From: JBJMLO01 sp045805265
Lineage (GTDB): Bacteria > Actinomycetota > UBA4738 > JACQTL01
Length of the DNA: 64,000 nt
NCBI GenBank assembly: GCA_045805265.1
Contig: JBJMLO010000011.1
Location: 636,018 to 700,017 of the forward strand
Reading direction: 5' to 3'
Positions 33,559 to 41,385 of this stretch are shown here, in pieces (the stretch's first letter is position 1; each line of letters starts with the position of its first letter). The notes under the pieces are model-generated. The model was not told the origin of the DNA. It saw only the letters and a list, made by a program, of their open reading frames with translations, and made no database searches. A program made the translations under genes and the position numbers.

Positions 33559-34839
33559 TCAGCTGGATGAGCGGACCACGACGAGCTTTCCGAACGACAC
33601 GGCCAGGTCCAGGTCGATCCACGACCGGGCGAACGACTGGCCGGCCTGCCGGTGGATCGACAACCCGTCTCGCTCGACGCCCAGGACGTCGGTCGCCCCC
33701 GCGCCGACCCGGGCGTCGATGTGGGCGGGGACGTCCGCCGGGAGGATGACCAGCATGGCGCCCGCCACGTCGCTCGCCGTGACGTGCAGCCGCGTCGGCG
33801 AGTCCTTCGCCTGCCCACCGATGCGGGACAGGTCGACGATCATCCTGCCGGCGACCAGCCGGTAGGTCGCGGATCCGTTCGCCAGCTCGCCGGGGGCGAG
33901 CACTCGGTCGCCGAACCCACCCGTGAACGGGACGTTCACCAGGCTGGCCACGAGCACGAACGGCAGGAGCAGCACCGCGGGCAGCGCCAGCCACCGGGCC
34001 CGGCCGACCCACGCGCCGACGACCAGGCCGGCGGCGAGGACAGTGAGCGGGATCGCCAGGTACTGCGCCAGCGAGAGGTTCAACAGGCCCCAGGAGTCGA
34101 GCAGCGCGCCAACCCCGCCGGCGACGAGGGCCAGGCCGAACGTCGCCGCCCCCAGCCCGGAGCGCTGCCGCCGGGGCCGAGCCCGCCGAGGCGCCGGGGG
34201 CCGACCCAGGGGCGGCGGCGCCGAGGGCTCGCCGAACCCGCCGCCGGGCGGCGCCTCGGTGCGAAGCGCCGTGGTGCCCGAGAAGGAGGCCGTGGGCGCG
34301 TCGGGATGGACCGCCTCGCCGTACGAGGCGGCGGGCGGTGGCGGGACCGGCCCGGATGCACCCGCGGCCGGCGACGTGGGCGAGGACGCGGCCGCATCGC
34401 GCCCACCCCGTTCCGTCGTGTGCCAGAACAGGAACCCCCCCAGCGCGAGGAGGCCGAGTCCCCAGACCAGGTCCTCGTGCCGGGGCCCGAGCTGGTTGGC
34501 CAGCAGCACGCCCCCCAGCGCGAGCAGCGCCACCGCCACCCACGTGGGGGCCCGCTTCAGCCGGCGGATGACGTCCTCGCCTGGACCCGAGACCTCCTGG
34601 GTGGGCGGCACCATCCACCACATCACCCCGTACGCGATGATCCCGGCGCCCCCGGCGATGGCCAGGATCACGAAGCCGATCCGGACCAGGACCGGGTCGA
34701 TCTCGAAGTAGTCGGCCAGGCCGCCGGCCACGCCGGCGATCACCTTGTCGTCGGTGCGTCGGTACAGCCGCCTGCGGGGGTGAGGCCGGGGCGGTTCCCA
34801 GGGGCCGCCCGTCCGGGCCGGTTCGGTCTGCTGCGCCAT
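33559..34839 (-). CDS. PspC domain membrane protein with LiaF-like C-terminus
   Basis: 426 residues. The PspC domain (about 25-82: RRTDDKVIAGVAGGLADYFEIDPVLVRIGFV) contains a membrane helix. Further helices lie at about 95-115 and 122-140, then a Pro/Ala-rich linker (about 145-225), three or four more helices (228-300), and a soluble beta-domain (about 310-426; LVAGRMIVDLSRIG, LVILPADVPAHIDARVGAG, FGKLVVVRSS) like the C-terminal LiaF/DUF2154 domain. LiaF proteins inhibit LiaRS-type kinases until envelope stress occurs. The divergent operon encodes a PspC-kinase and a LuxR regulator, so a LiaFSR-like module is likely. Confidence 0.85.
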   Translation of the reverse strand: MAQQTEPARTGGPWEPPRPHPRRRLYRRTDDKVIAGVAGGLADYFEIDPVLVRIGFVILAIAGGAGIIAYGVMWWMVPPTQEVSGPGEDVIRRLKRAPTWVAVALLALGGVLLANQLGPRHEDLVWGLGLLALGGFLFWHTTERGGRDAAASSPTSPAAGASGPVPPPPAASYGEAVHPDAPTASFSGTTALRTEAPPGGGFGEPSAPPPLGRPPAPRRARPRRQRSGLGAATFGLALVAGGVGALLDSWGLLNLSLAQYLAIPLTVLAAGLVVGAWVGRARWLALPAVLLLPFVLVASLVNVPFTGGFGDRVLAPGELANGSATYRLVAGRMIVDLSRIGGQAKDSPTRLHVTASDVAGAMLVILPADVPAHIDARVGAGATDVLGVERDGLSIHRQAGQSFARSWIDLDLAVSFGKLVVVRSSS

Positions 34840-34865
34840 CGGTCGCTCACGTCCTTCCGGGGGGG

Positions 34866-34893
34866 GCGTCCATGCCGGTCGAATCATGGACGC
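34866..34893. promoter_or_regulatory. Perfect 9-base inverted repeat A in the divergent PspC intergenic region
   Basis: GCGTCCATG (34866-34874) and CATGGACGC (34885-34893) are perfect complements separated by 10 bases. It lies 27 bases upstream of the minus-strand PspC gene start. A dimeric regulator, most simply the LuxR-type regulator encoded at 36353-37030, could bind here. As it overlaps the possible leader of the PspC gene, repression or autoregulation is plausible. Confidence 0.5.
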
Positions 34894-34929
34894 GGGTGCA
34901 CCCGTTCCGCATCCGGGACTTCCCTGGAA

Positions 34930-34956
34930 GAACCCTGACCCGAGGACTCAGGGTTC
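34930..34956. promoter_or_regulatory. Perfect 9-base inverted repeat B in the divergent PspC intergenic region
   Basis: GAACCCTGA (34930-34938) and TCAGGGTTC (34948-34956) are perfect complements separated by nine bases. This CCCTGA..TCAGGG form lies 87 bases upstream of the kinase ATG and about 90 from the divergent PspC gene, fitting a shared operator. Together with repeat A it argues that this stretch is regulatory and that the kinase starts at 35043 and not at an upstream in-frame ATG (34872). Confidence 0.55.
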
Positions 34957-35042
34957 CTCCCGATGGCCCGCGCCGTGTCGCTGTGGGACCATCGTCGCAA
35001 GTCGCCGGCACCGAGGCTGAGCGACCCAGGAACCCGTTCCCA

Positions 35043-36356
35043 ATGGCACGAACCCAACCCCGTTCCGGGGCCGCTCCCCCGGCGCCGAGCGACGAGGGCC
35101 GCGGTGTCGAGGCGGCCCCCGAGCCGGGCGGCCCCGGGGCGCGGGCGTCGCTCCGCATCGTCCGGACGCCGTCGGACCGGATCCTGACGGGCGTCGCCGG
35201 CGGGTTGGCCGAGCGGCTCGGCGTCGACCCGGTCATCGTCCGGCTGGCGTTCGTCGTGCTGTCCTTCGCCGCGGGCGCCGGCGTGGTCGCGTACCTCGTG
35301 TGCTGGGGGCTGTCGGTCGGCCCCCCGGCCGGAGGGGCTGTGGCCGAGGACCCGGTGGATCCTGCCGTTGCCACACAGCGCACGGTGGCGGTCGGGCTGG
35401 TGGTCGGGGGCCTGCTGCTGGTGTTCCGCGCGATCGGCGCGTGGTTCGGCGACACCGTGGTGTGGCCCGTGGCGCTGGGCGCGGTGGGCTCGGCCGTGAT
35501 CTGGACCAGGGCCGACCTGGAGCGCCGGGCCCGGTGGATGCGCGTCGCGCAGCGCCTCCCCAGGCGCTCGCTCGACACGTTCCGGGCGGGCCCCGTCTCG
35601 TTCGCCCGGATCGCGTTCGGCGGGCTGTTGATCCTCGCCGGGATGGTGGTGTTCCTGGCGGCCAACGACGCCTTCGCGCTGGGCGCGGTACGCAACGTGC
35701 TCTTCGCCATCGGCGTCACGGTCGCGGGGGCGGTGCTGATCCTCGGGCCGGGCGTGTGGCGCCTGGTGGCCCAGCTGACGGCGGAGCGCCGGGAGCGCAT
35801 CCGGTCCCAGGAGCGCGCCGAGGTGGCCGCGCACCTGCACGATTCGGTGCTCCAGAGCCTGGCCATGATCCAGCGGGCCGGCACGGCCGAGGAGATGGCC
35901 ACGCTGGCCCGGGCGCAGGAGCGCGAGCTGCGGACCTGGCTGTTCGCCGAGGGGCCGCCGCCGGCCGGCACGCTGCGCGGGGCCGTGCAGGCCGTCGCCG
36001 CGAAGGTCGAGGCCCTGCACCACGTCGAGGTCGAGGTCGTGCAGGTCGGCGGCGCGGCCGTCGACGACCGCGTCCAGGCGCTCGTCCAGGCGGCCGGCGA
36101 GGCCATGACGAACGCCGCCCGGCACGCGGGCGCCCGTCGCGTCGACGTGTACGTCGAGGTCGAGGCCGGCGCGGTGACGGCCTACGTCCGGGACCGCGGG
36201 AAGGGATTCGACCCGGCCACCGTCCCGGAGGACCGGCGGGGCATCGCCGAGAGCATCCAGGGCCGGATGGAGCGCGTCGGCGGCACCGCGCGGATCGCGT
36301 CGGCCTCCGGCGAGGGAACCGAGGTGGCCCTGCACCTGCCGAAGGGCGCGGCATGA
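35043..36356 (+). CDS. PspC-domain sensor histidine kinase (LiaS-like, HisKA_3 family)
   Basis: 437 residues. A PspC domain (about 38-95: RTPSDRILTGVAGGLAERLGVDPVIVRLAFV) is followed by three to four membrane helices (about 110-240), the HisKA_3 dimerisation segment with phospho-acceptor H266 (AAHLHDSVLQSLAMI) and a HATPase_c domain (AGEAMTNAARHAGA, VRDRGKGFDP, GIAESIQGRMERVGG). Kinases with this arrangement sense envelope stress. The stop overlaps the start of the regulator gene (ATGA, 36353-36356). The ATG at 35043 has only a weak ribosome-binding site, but earlier starts would run through two inverted repeats. Confidence 0.9.
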   Translation: MARTQPRSGAAPPAPSDEGRGVEAAPEPGGPGARASLRIVRTPSDRILTGVAGGLAERLGVDPVIVRLAFVVLSFAAGAGVVAYLVCWGLSVGPPAGGAVAEDPVDPAVATQRTVAVGLVVGGLLLVFRAIGAWFGDTVVWPVALGAVGSAVIWTRADLERRARWMRVAQRLPRRSLDTFRAGPVSFARIAFGGLLILAGMVVFLAANDAFALGAVRNVLFAIGVTVAGAVLILGPGVWRLVAQLTAERRERIRSQERAEVAAHLHDSVLQSLAMIQRAGTAEEMATLARAQERELRTWLFAEGPPPAGTLRGAVQAVAAKVEALHHVEVEVVQVGGAAVDDRVQALVQAAGEAMTNAARHAGARRVDVYVEVEAGAVTAYVRDRGKGFDPATVPEDRRGIAESIQGRMERVGGTARIASASGEGTEVALHLPKGAA

Positions 36357-37030
36357 CCGGAGGACCCGAGGCCGGCGGCGGCCGCCCGATCCGCGTGTTC
36401 CTGGTCGATGACCACCGGCTGTTCCTGTCCGGCGTGAAGGCGGAGCTGGACCGGCAGTTCGACGTCGCCGGCGACGCCACGGACGTGGGATCCGCGATCG
36501 CGGGGATCCGGGCCACCGGCCCCGACGTCGTGCTGGTCGACGTCCACATGCCCGACGGGGGCGGGGCCCGGGTGATCCGGGAGGCCTCCGCCTCCGCCCC
36601 GGGGCAGCGGCCAGCCCCGCGGTTCCTCGCGCTCAGCGTGAGTGACGCGGCCGAGGACGTCATCGAGGTCATCCGGGCCGGCGCGCGGGGCTACGTGACG
36701 AAGACCATCGCGCCGGACGACCTCGCGGAGGCGGTCCGCCGGGTCCACGACGGCGACGCGGTGTTCGGCCCCCGGCTGGCCGGGTTCGTCCTCGACGCCT
36801 TCGCGACCGCCGCCCCGCCGAAGGGCGACCCCGACCTGGACCAGCTGACCGCCCGAGAGCGCGACGTCCTCCGGCTGATCGCCCGCGGCTACGCGTACAA
36901 GGAGATCGCCCGCGATCTCTTCATCAGCGTGAAGACGGTCGAGACCCACGTCAGCGCCGTGCTGCGCAAGCTCCAGCTCAGCAACCGCAGCGAGCTGACC
37001 CGGTGGGCCACCGAGCGCCGCCTGGTGTAG
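36353..37030 (+). CDS. LuxR/NarL-family response regulator, partner of the PspC kinase
   Basis: 225 residues: receiver domain with D19/D20 and phospho-acceptor D63 (VVLVDVHMPDGG), conserved Lys in GYVTKTIAP, and a C-terminal GerE/LuxR helix-turn-helix (about 160-222: LTARERDVLRLIARGYAYKE, VKTVETHVSAVLRKL). It is translationally coupled to the kinase gene. The two perfect inverted repeats between the divergent operons are its obvious candidate binding sites. Confidence 0.95.
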   Translation: MTGGPEAGGGRPIRVFLVDDHRLFLSGVKAELDRQFDVAGDATDVGSAIAGIRATGPDVVLVDVHMPDGGGARVIREASASAPGQRPAPRFLALSVSDAAEDVIEVIRAGARGYVTKTIAPDDLAEAVRRVHDGDAVFGPRLAGFVLDAFATAAPPKGDPDLDQLTARERDVLRLIARGYAYKEIARDLFISVKTVETHVSAVLRKLQLSNRSELTRWATERRLV

Positions 37031-37048
37031 CCCGAGCCGAACCGAAGG

Positions 37049-38899
37049 TCAGCCGACCCGGCGGCGGGTCCTCGACGTGGGCGCCCGTTGCCAGCGGGCC
37101 GGGACCAGCCGCGGGGGTGGGCCGACGGAGTCCATGCGGCGGAGGCCCCAGGCCATCGAGGCCAGCCACAGGAACGCGATCAACCCGCACGCCGCGTAGG
37201 CCAGGTCCATCAGCCACGGAGCGCCGCCGGTTGCCTCGCGCTGGAGGATCTGCTTGTCGGGCACGAAGGACCGCGTGAAGGTGGCCTTCGCCGGCACCTC
37301 CTTCGCCGGGATCTCCGGGTCACGGGGCAGGAACACCGGCACGGCCTGGATGCTGTCGCCGGTGTGCAGCCGGATCAGGGCCTTCCAGTTCCCACCGACC
37401 GGGAACGGCTGCTCGGTCCGGTACACGCCGGGCGAGACCTGCCGGAGCTGGCTGATCACCAGGCCCTCCACGCCGCCGCCCCACGTGCCGGTGCCACCCT
37501 GCCAGTCGGTCACGTCGAACCAGTTCGCCTCGCGGGCGGCCGTGGGCGGATCCAGCCGGACCGTCGCCGTCACCTCGCGGTTCGGACCTGCCGCCGGCGC
37601 GTTCGCCAACTTCACCGTGGCCCGGTACCCCGTGTGCGCGGTCATCGGCAGCGGGACGGCGATCACCGCCAGGGCGGCCAGCCACCCCAGGGCGGCCACC
37701 CCCCGCGGCGCCCGCTGGCGCTCCGTCTCCGGCGGCATCAGGCCCCGGCCGGCCAACGCCCCCAGCACGCCGCCGGCCACGGCCGCGACCAGCCCGAAGA
37801 CCGCGGCCTCCGGCAGCAGCGAGGCGTGCCACGGCAGCGGCATGTACACGTGGCTCCAGGCCCACTCCGCGGCGAGTCCCACGGTCCCGATCAGGACCCC
37901 GGACACCGCGCCCACGGTCAGCTCCCGGGTCCGGGGGATCCGCCACGCCACCGCCTCCACCAGCAGGGCCTCGGGCAGGTACAGCGGGAAGTGCGGGGTG
38001 GGCCGCCCGAGGACCGGCCCCACGAGCACCGCGAGCAGCGCGCGGAAGCCCAGGAAGACCAGGGTCGAGGTCAGCGCGCTCCCCCGCCCGCCCCGGAGCC
38101 GGATCGCCACCAGCCCGATCCCGGCGGCCAGCATGATCATGGTCGGCTGGAGGACCTGGCGGAACTGCGGCACGCCGAAGTCGAACTCCGCCTGCAGGGT
38201 GGACAACCCCAGCAGGAACGCCCCGCCCAGCAACAGGTTCGCGTTCCGCAGGAGCCACCCCAGACGTCGGCCGGTCGAGGCGCGGCGGCCCTCTTCGAGC
38301 AGCACCCACGCCGCCAGGGTGGCCAGCGAGGCTCCGCCGATCATCTGGATGTGGGTCGGGCTCCACAGCGTCACGTCCTGGCCGAACAGCGTGTGCCACA
38401 CGTCGTCCAGGGGGAACCCGGCAAAGGCGATCAGCCCGCAGATGGCCAGGAGCACGCCACCGACGGGCGCGTTCCAGTTCCGGGTGAGCCGCACCGAGGT
38501 CCGGGAGCGTCCGTCGGCGCCGATCACCACCGCGATCACTCCGGCGAGGGCCATGCCGAGGAGCCCGAACACGATCGGGAAGTGCGCCGGCGTCCCGAAC
38601 GGGCCGGAGTCCCGGCCCTTCCCGATGTGCACGGAGACGTCCCAGTAGAACCCGAACGCCGCCACCACCAGGCTCCCCAGCGTCAGGATGGGCCCGATCG
38701 ATGCCCAGGCCGGCATGCCGCTCCGCCGTTCCACGCGCTCGACGGCCGCACGAAGCCGTGGGGCGCGCCCCTGCCGGTACCGCACCGCGAGGAACGCAAC
38801 CACTCCCACGATCACGATGAACACCGCGGTCGCCGGGATGACCTGCTCGGGGGGGTACCCCCGGGCCGGCGCGGCGTCGGCGATGAGGGAGTGGATCAC
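37049..38899 (-). CDS. Large polytopic membrane protein with periplasmic beta-domain, MerR-linked
   Basis: 616 residues. About 12 hydrophobic helices occupy residues 20-440 (AVFIVIVGVVAFLAV, PILTLGSLVVAAFGFYWDVSVHIG, HFPIVFGLLGMALAGVIAVVIG and others). His-rich loops occur (WDVSVHIGKGRDSGPFG, DDVWHTLFGQDVTLWSPTHIQMIGG). Residues about 450-575 form a soluble beta-sandwich-like region (VTATVRLDPP, GNWKALIRLHTGDSIQAVPVFLP) resembling FixH/YtkA-type domains. A last helix (about 585) precedes a basic tail. His and Asp in membrane loops suggest metal or heme handling, perhaps copper, but no family can be assigned. The GTG start is fixed by AGGAGGTGA. It is divergent from a MerR-type gene. Confidence 0.75.
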   Translation of the reverse strand: MIHSLIADAAPARGYPPEQVIPATAVFIVIVGVVAFLAVRYRQGRAPRLRAAVERVERRSGMPAWASIGPILTLGSLVVAAFGFYWDVSVHIGKGRDSGPFGTPAHFPIVFGLLGMALAGVIAVVIGADGRSRTSVRLTRNWNAPVGGVLLAICGLIAFAGFPLDDVWHTLFGQDVTLWSPTHIQMIGGASLATLAAWVLLEEGRRASTGRRLGWLLRNANLLLGGAFLLGLSTLQAEFDFGVPQFRQVLQPTMIMLAAGIGLVAIRLRGGRGSALTSTLVFLGFRALLAVLVGPVLGRPTPHFPLYLPEALLVEAVAWRIPRTRELTVGAVSGVLIGTVGLAAEWAWSHVYMPLPWHASLLPEAAVFGLVAAVAGGVLGALAGRGLMPPETERQRAPRGVAALGWLAALAVIAVPLPMTAHTGYRATVKLANAPAAGPNREVTATVRLDPPTAAREANWFDVTDWQGGTGTWGGGVEGLVISQLRQVSPGVYRTEQPFPVGGNWKALIRLHTGDSIQAVPVFLPRDPEIPAKEVPAKATFTRSFVPDKQILQREATGGAPWLMDLAYAACGLIAFLWLASMAWGLRRMDSVGPPPRLVPARWQRAPTSRTRRRVG

Positions 38900-38986
38900 G
38901 GGCTTCACCTCCTGGCGAGTGCGGACCGGCCGGAGCGTCGGGCATGGTTCGGCCACGGGCGATCACAGCCCGGAGTTCCTGGCATC

Positions 38987-39018
38987 AAGCTATGTATCAC
39001 CATCTGGTGTCACGTCAA
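38987..39018 (-). promoter_or_regulatory. MerR-style promoter with palindromic operator filling the spacer
   Basis: On the minus strand a -35 TTGACG (39018-39013) is followed by a 20-base spacer and TAGCTT (38992-38987, TAnnnT). The spacer is almost exactly the palindrome GTatCACCAtcTGGTGtcAC (38994-39013), arms CACCA/TGGTG with matching GT/AC ends. Overlong spacers occupied by a dyad are the hallmark of MerR-activated promoters. A conventional alternative is TACATA with a 16-base spacer. Either would drive the 616-residue membrane protein gene. Confidence 0.55.
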
Positions 39019-39027
39019 ACGTCGATA

Positions 39028-39033
39028 TATGAT
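39028..39033 (+). promoter_or_regulatory. Candidate -10 of the MerR-type gene
   Basis: TATGAT (39028-39033) matches TATAAT at five of six positions in an AT-rich island. Initiation near 39040 would give a nearly leaderless mRNA from ATG 39047. The shared palindrome at 38994-39013 would then cover its -35 region, allowing autoregulation. Confidence 0.35.
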
Positions 39034-39046
39034 GTCGGGCAGAACG

Positions 39047-39796
39047 ATGCCGCGGGACGAGCACGAGCTCACCATCGACCAGCTGGCCGCGCGGGCCGGG
39101 ATGACCGTCCGGACCGTGCGCTCCCACGTCACGCGCCGCCTGCTTCCCTCGCCCAGGCTGGTCGGCCGCACGGCGTACTACGGCGACGAGCACCTGGCCC
39201 GGCTCGAGCTGATCGCGACGCTCCAGCGCGAGGGGTTCAACCTCGGGTCGATCGAGCGGTTGGTGCGATCGGTCCCCTTCGAATCGTCCGAGCAGGTCCT
39301 GGCGTTCCACCGTGCGCTCGTTTCGCCCTGGCTGAAGGAGGAACCGGTCGAGCTGACCCACGAGGAGCTCGGCCGCCACCTCGGCCTGCCGGTGGACACC
39401 GCCGTCCTGGCTCGGATGGAAGAGCTCCGGCTCCTCGAGCCGCTCGACGGCGACCGGGTCCGCGTCGTCAACCCCGCCCTGTTCCGGGCGGGGGTGCAGG
39501 TCATTCGGCTGGGGATGCCCGCCGCGCGCGTCGTCGAGGTGGAGCCAGAGATCCGGCCCCACCTCCGGGCCGTGGCGCAGGCCTTCGTGGAGCTGTTCCG
39601 GGACGGCGTGTGGCGCGGCCTGGTGGAGGCGGGGATGCCCGCCGACCGGGTGGAACGGGCGGCCGACACGATCCGCCAGCTGCAGCCGGTCGCGGCCCAG
39701 GCGGTGCTGGCCGTGTTCCGCCAGGAGATGTCCGAGGCGATCTCGGAGGCCCTGGCGCAGCAGCCGAGCCCGGCCCGGAGCGACGAGACCGGCTGA
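39047..39796 (+). CDS. MerR family transcriptional regulator
   Basis: 249 residues. The N-terminal MerR winged helix (residues 6-75) reads LTIDQLAARAGMTVRTVRSH, VGRTAYYGDEHLARLELIATLQREGFNLGSIERLV. The remaining 170 residues are helical, without the metal-binding Cys of MerR/CueR or an obvious drug-binding (GyrI-like) domain, so the effector is unknown. No clear ribosome-binding site precedes any of the three in-frame ATGs (39029, 39032, 39047); the last fits the -10 at 39028. It is divergent from the large membrane protein gene, with a palindrome in the shared promoter, which suggests it activates that gene. Confidence 0.88.
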   Translation: MPRDEHELTIDQLAARAGMTVRTVRSHVTRRLLPSPRLVGRTAYYGDEHLARLELIATLQREGFNLGSIERLVRSVPFESSEQVLAFHRALVSPWLKEEPVELTHEELGRHLGLPVDTAVLARMEELRLLEPLDGDRVRVVNPALFRAGVQVIRLGMPAARVVEVEPEIRPHLRAVAQAFVELFRDGVWRGLVEAGMPADRVERAADTIRQLQPVAAQAVLAVFRQEMSEAISEALAQQPSPARSDETG

Positions 39797-39801
39797 GCGC
39801 G

Positions 39802-40407
39802 TCACCCGGCCGCGGCGCCGGTGCGAGCCCGGCCTGACCCCCGGGCGGAGGAGGAACCCCTCCGCGAGGACGACGACCGCTTCCCGGATCCGGAATTCTT
39901 CGTCTTCGCCCGTCCCGAGCCGCCTGACCGTCTCGCCGGGGCCCGACCCGTGCCGCCCGAGGCCGGACGTTCCTCGAACTCCAGGATCCGGCGGGCCGCC
40001 AGCAGGGTGGCGCCCATGTCGCGGGCGAGCACTCGGCCGGCCAGGCGCTCCGCCAGCCGGCTTCCGGGGCCGCCCGGGAGCGAGAACTCGATCTCCAGCC
40101 TGAGCTCAGTTCCTCCCGAACCGTGCGCGCTGAGCCACCACCTGCCCCGCTGCTCGATCCCGTCCTCGGACTTCCAGGCGATGGTCTCGCCGGGCTTCCA
40201 TTCGGTCACGGCCAGCGTGCTGCCGGCCTCGATGGATCCCACCTGGACGAGGACCCGGTATCGCGCGCCCACCCCCGTGCGCCTTCGTGACTTCGGGTCC
40301 CACCGCGTGATCCCGACGAACCACTCCGGCCCCCGCTCGAGGTCGGAGACCAACGCGAACACGTCCTTCGGGGGCCGGTCGATCGCCACGCTGCGGGTCA
40401 GGTGCAT
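39802..40407 (-). CDS. SRPBCC (START-like) family protein with basic Ser/Arg-rich tail
   Basis: 201 residues. Residues 1-145 form a polyketide-cyclase/START-like domain: MHLTRSVAIDRPPKDVFALVSDLERGPEWF (1-30), then TLAVTEWKPGETIAWKSEDG and GTELRLEIEFSLPG. The last 50 residues are low-complexity and very basic (RSGGSGRAKTKNSGSGKRSS), resembling the nucleic-acid-binding tails of actinobacterial histone-like proteins, though here attached to a lipid-binding fold. The ATG is ten bases downstream of the acyltransferase gene's stop, so the two are probably co-transcribed. The ligand is unknown. Confidence 0.8.
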   Translation of the reverse strand: MHLTRSVAIDRPPKDVFALVSDLERGPEWFVGITRWDPKSRRRTGVGARYRVLVQVGSIEAGSTLAVTEWKPGETIAWKSEDGIEQRGRWWLSAHGSGGTELRLEIEFSLPGGPGSRLAERLAGRVLARDMGATLLAARRILEFEERPASGGTGRAPARRSGGSGRAKTKNSGSGKRSSSSRRGSSSARGSGRARTGAAAG

Positions 40408-40417
40408 CGGCCGCGCC

Positions 40418-41314
40418 TCACAGGACCGGGAGCACCCGCCGACCGGCCAGCGAGGAGAGCGTCTCCTGCATACGGGTCGTGACGTAGTCATACGCGCGGT
40501 CGTCGTCGTCGTCGCCGAAGGTCTCCGCGACGTCGATCGGCGGGAGCACCTCGACCCGGATCTTCACGGGCAGCGGCAGGTGGCCCAACAGGTCGCCGAT
40601 GTTCAGCCCCCACGGCAGGGCCAGCGACACGGGCAGCACCTTCAGACGCCCAAGGCGGTCCAGCCGCAGCGCCCGGGCCAGCCGGGCGCCGTCCGTCAGC
40701 GGCAGGAACGTCTGCTGCCCGCCCGAGGCGACGACCGGGACGATGGGCACCCCGGCGTCGCGCGCCAGGCGGACGAACCCCTTCCGCCCGGCGAACCGGA
40801 TCTGGTGCCGGGCGGTCCAGGGCCGGTGGGTCTCGAGGTCGCCGCCCGGGTAGACCAGCACGCAGGCACCCGCCTCGAGTGCGGCGGCGGCCGCCTCGTG
40901 GCCGGCGGTGATGATCCCCCACCTCCGCGCGAACGACCCGACCACCGGCCACGCCGTCACCAGCGAGTGGGCCAGCGCGTACAGCGGCCGCTCCACGCCG
41001 AAGTACGTGTTGAACGCCAGCACGAACACCACGCTGTCCGGCGTCATGTTCCCCCCCGAGTGGTTCCCCACGAACAGCACGGGCCGGTCCTCGGGCACGT
41101 GCTCCAGCCCGTGGACCTCTGCCCGGAAGTACAGGGTGGCGGCGAGCCACATCAGCGGCAGCTGGGACCGGATGAAGTCCTCGTCCCGGGCGTCGAGCTC
41201 GGCGGCCGCCCCGGCGATCATCGCCCTCCGCTCCGCCGGTATGGCCCGGGCGCGGGCCCCCTTCATGGCCCGTTCCCCGACCGATTCGTCCCGGTTCACG
41301 TTCCGTGAAGCCAT
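40418..41314 (-). CDS. Acyltransferase of the PlsC/DAGAT-like type
   Basis: 298 residues. The acyltransferase core begins with HGLEHVPEDRPVLFVGNHSGGNMTPD (about 70-95), where NHSGG..PD takes the place of the H-x4-D catalytic motif, as in hemolysin/DAGAT-like members. It continues with YALAHSLVTAWPVVGSFARRWG, VLVYPGGDLETHRPW (phosphate-binding E/PGG motif) and GVPIVPVVASGGQQTF. The enzyme should transfer acyl chains to a lysophospholipid or diacylglycerol at the membrane. The start at 41314 is chosen for the CAGGGG site before it. Followed directly by the SRPBCC gene. Confidence 0.85.
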   Translation of the reverse strand: MASRNVNRDESVGERAMKGARARAIPAERRAMIAGAAAELDARDEDFIRSQLPLMWLAATLYFRAEVHGLEHVPEDRPVLFVGNHSGGNMTPDSVVFVLAFNTYFGVERPLYALAHSLVTAWPVVGSFARRWGIITAGHEAAAAALEAGACVLVYPGGDLETHRPWTARHQIRFAGRKGFVRLARDAGVPIVPVVASGGQQTFLPLTDGARLARALRLDRLGRLKVLPVSLALPWGLNIGDLLGHLPLPVKIRVEVLPPIDVAETFGDDDDDRAYDYVTTRMQETLSSLAGRRVLPVL

Positions 41315-41385
41315 CCCCTGGACATACCCCACATTCGCGCGCCCACCCGCGCTCACGTCTGTCCCGCCGGGGCCATACTCGTCCC

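Noticed and set aside
34872..35042. Earlier in-frame ATG (34872) for the PspC kinase
   Set aside because: The 57 extra residues are not PspC-like and would be encoded across two perfect inverted repeats, more likely regulatory DNA.
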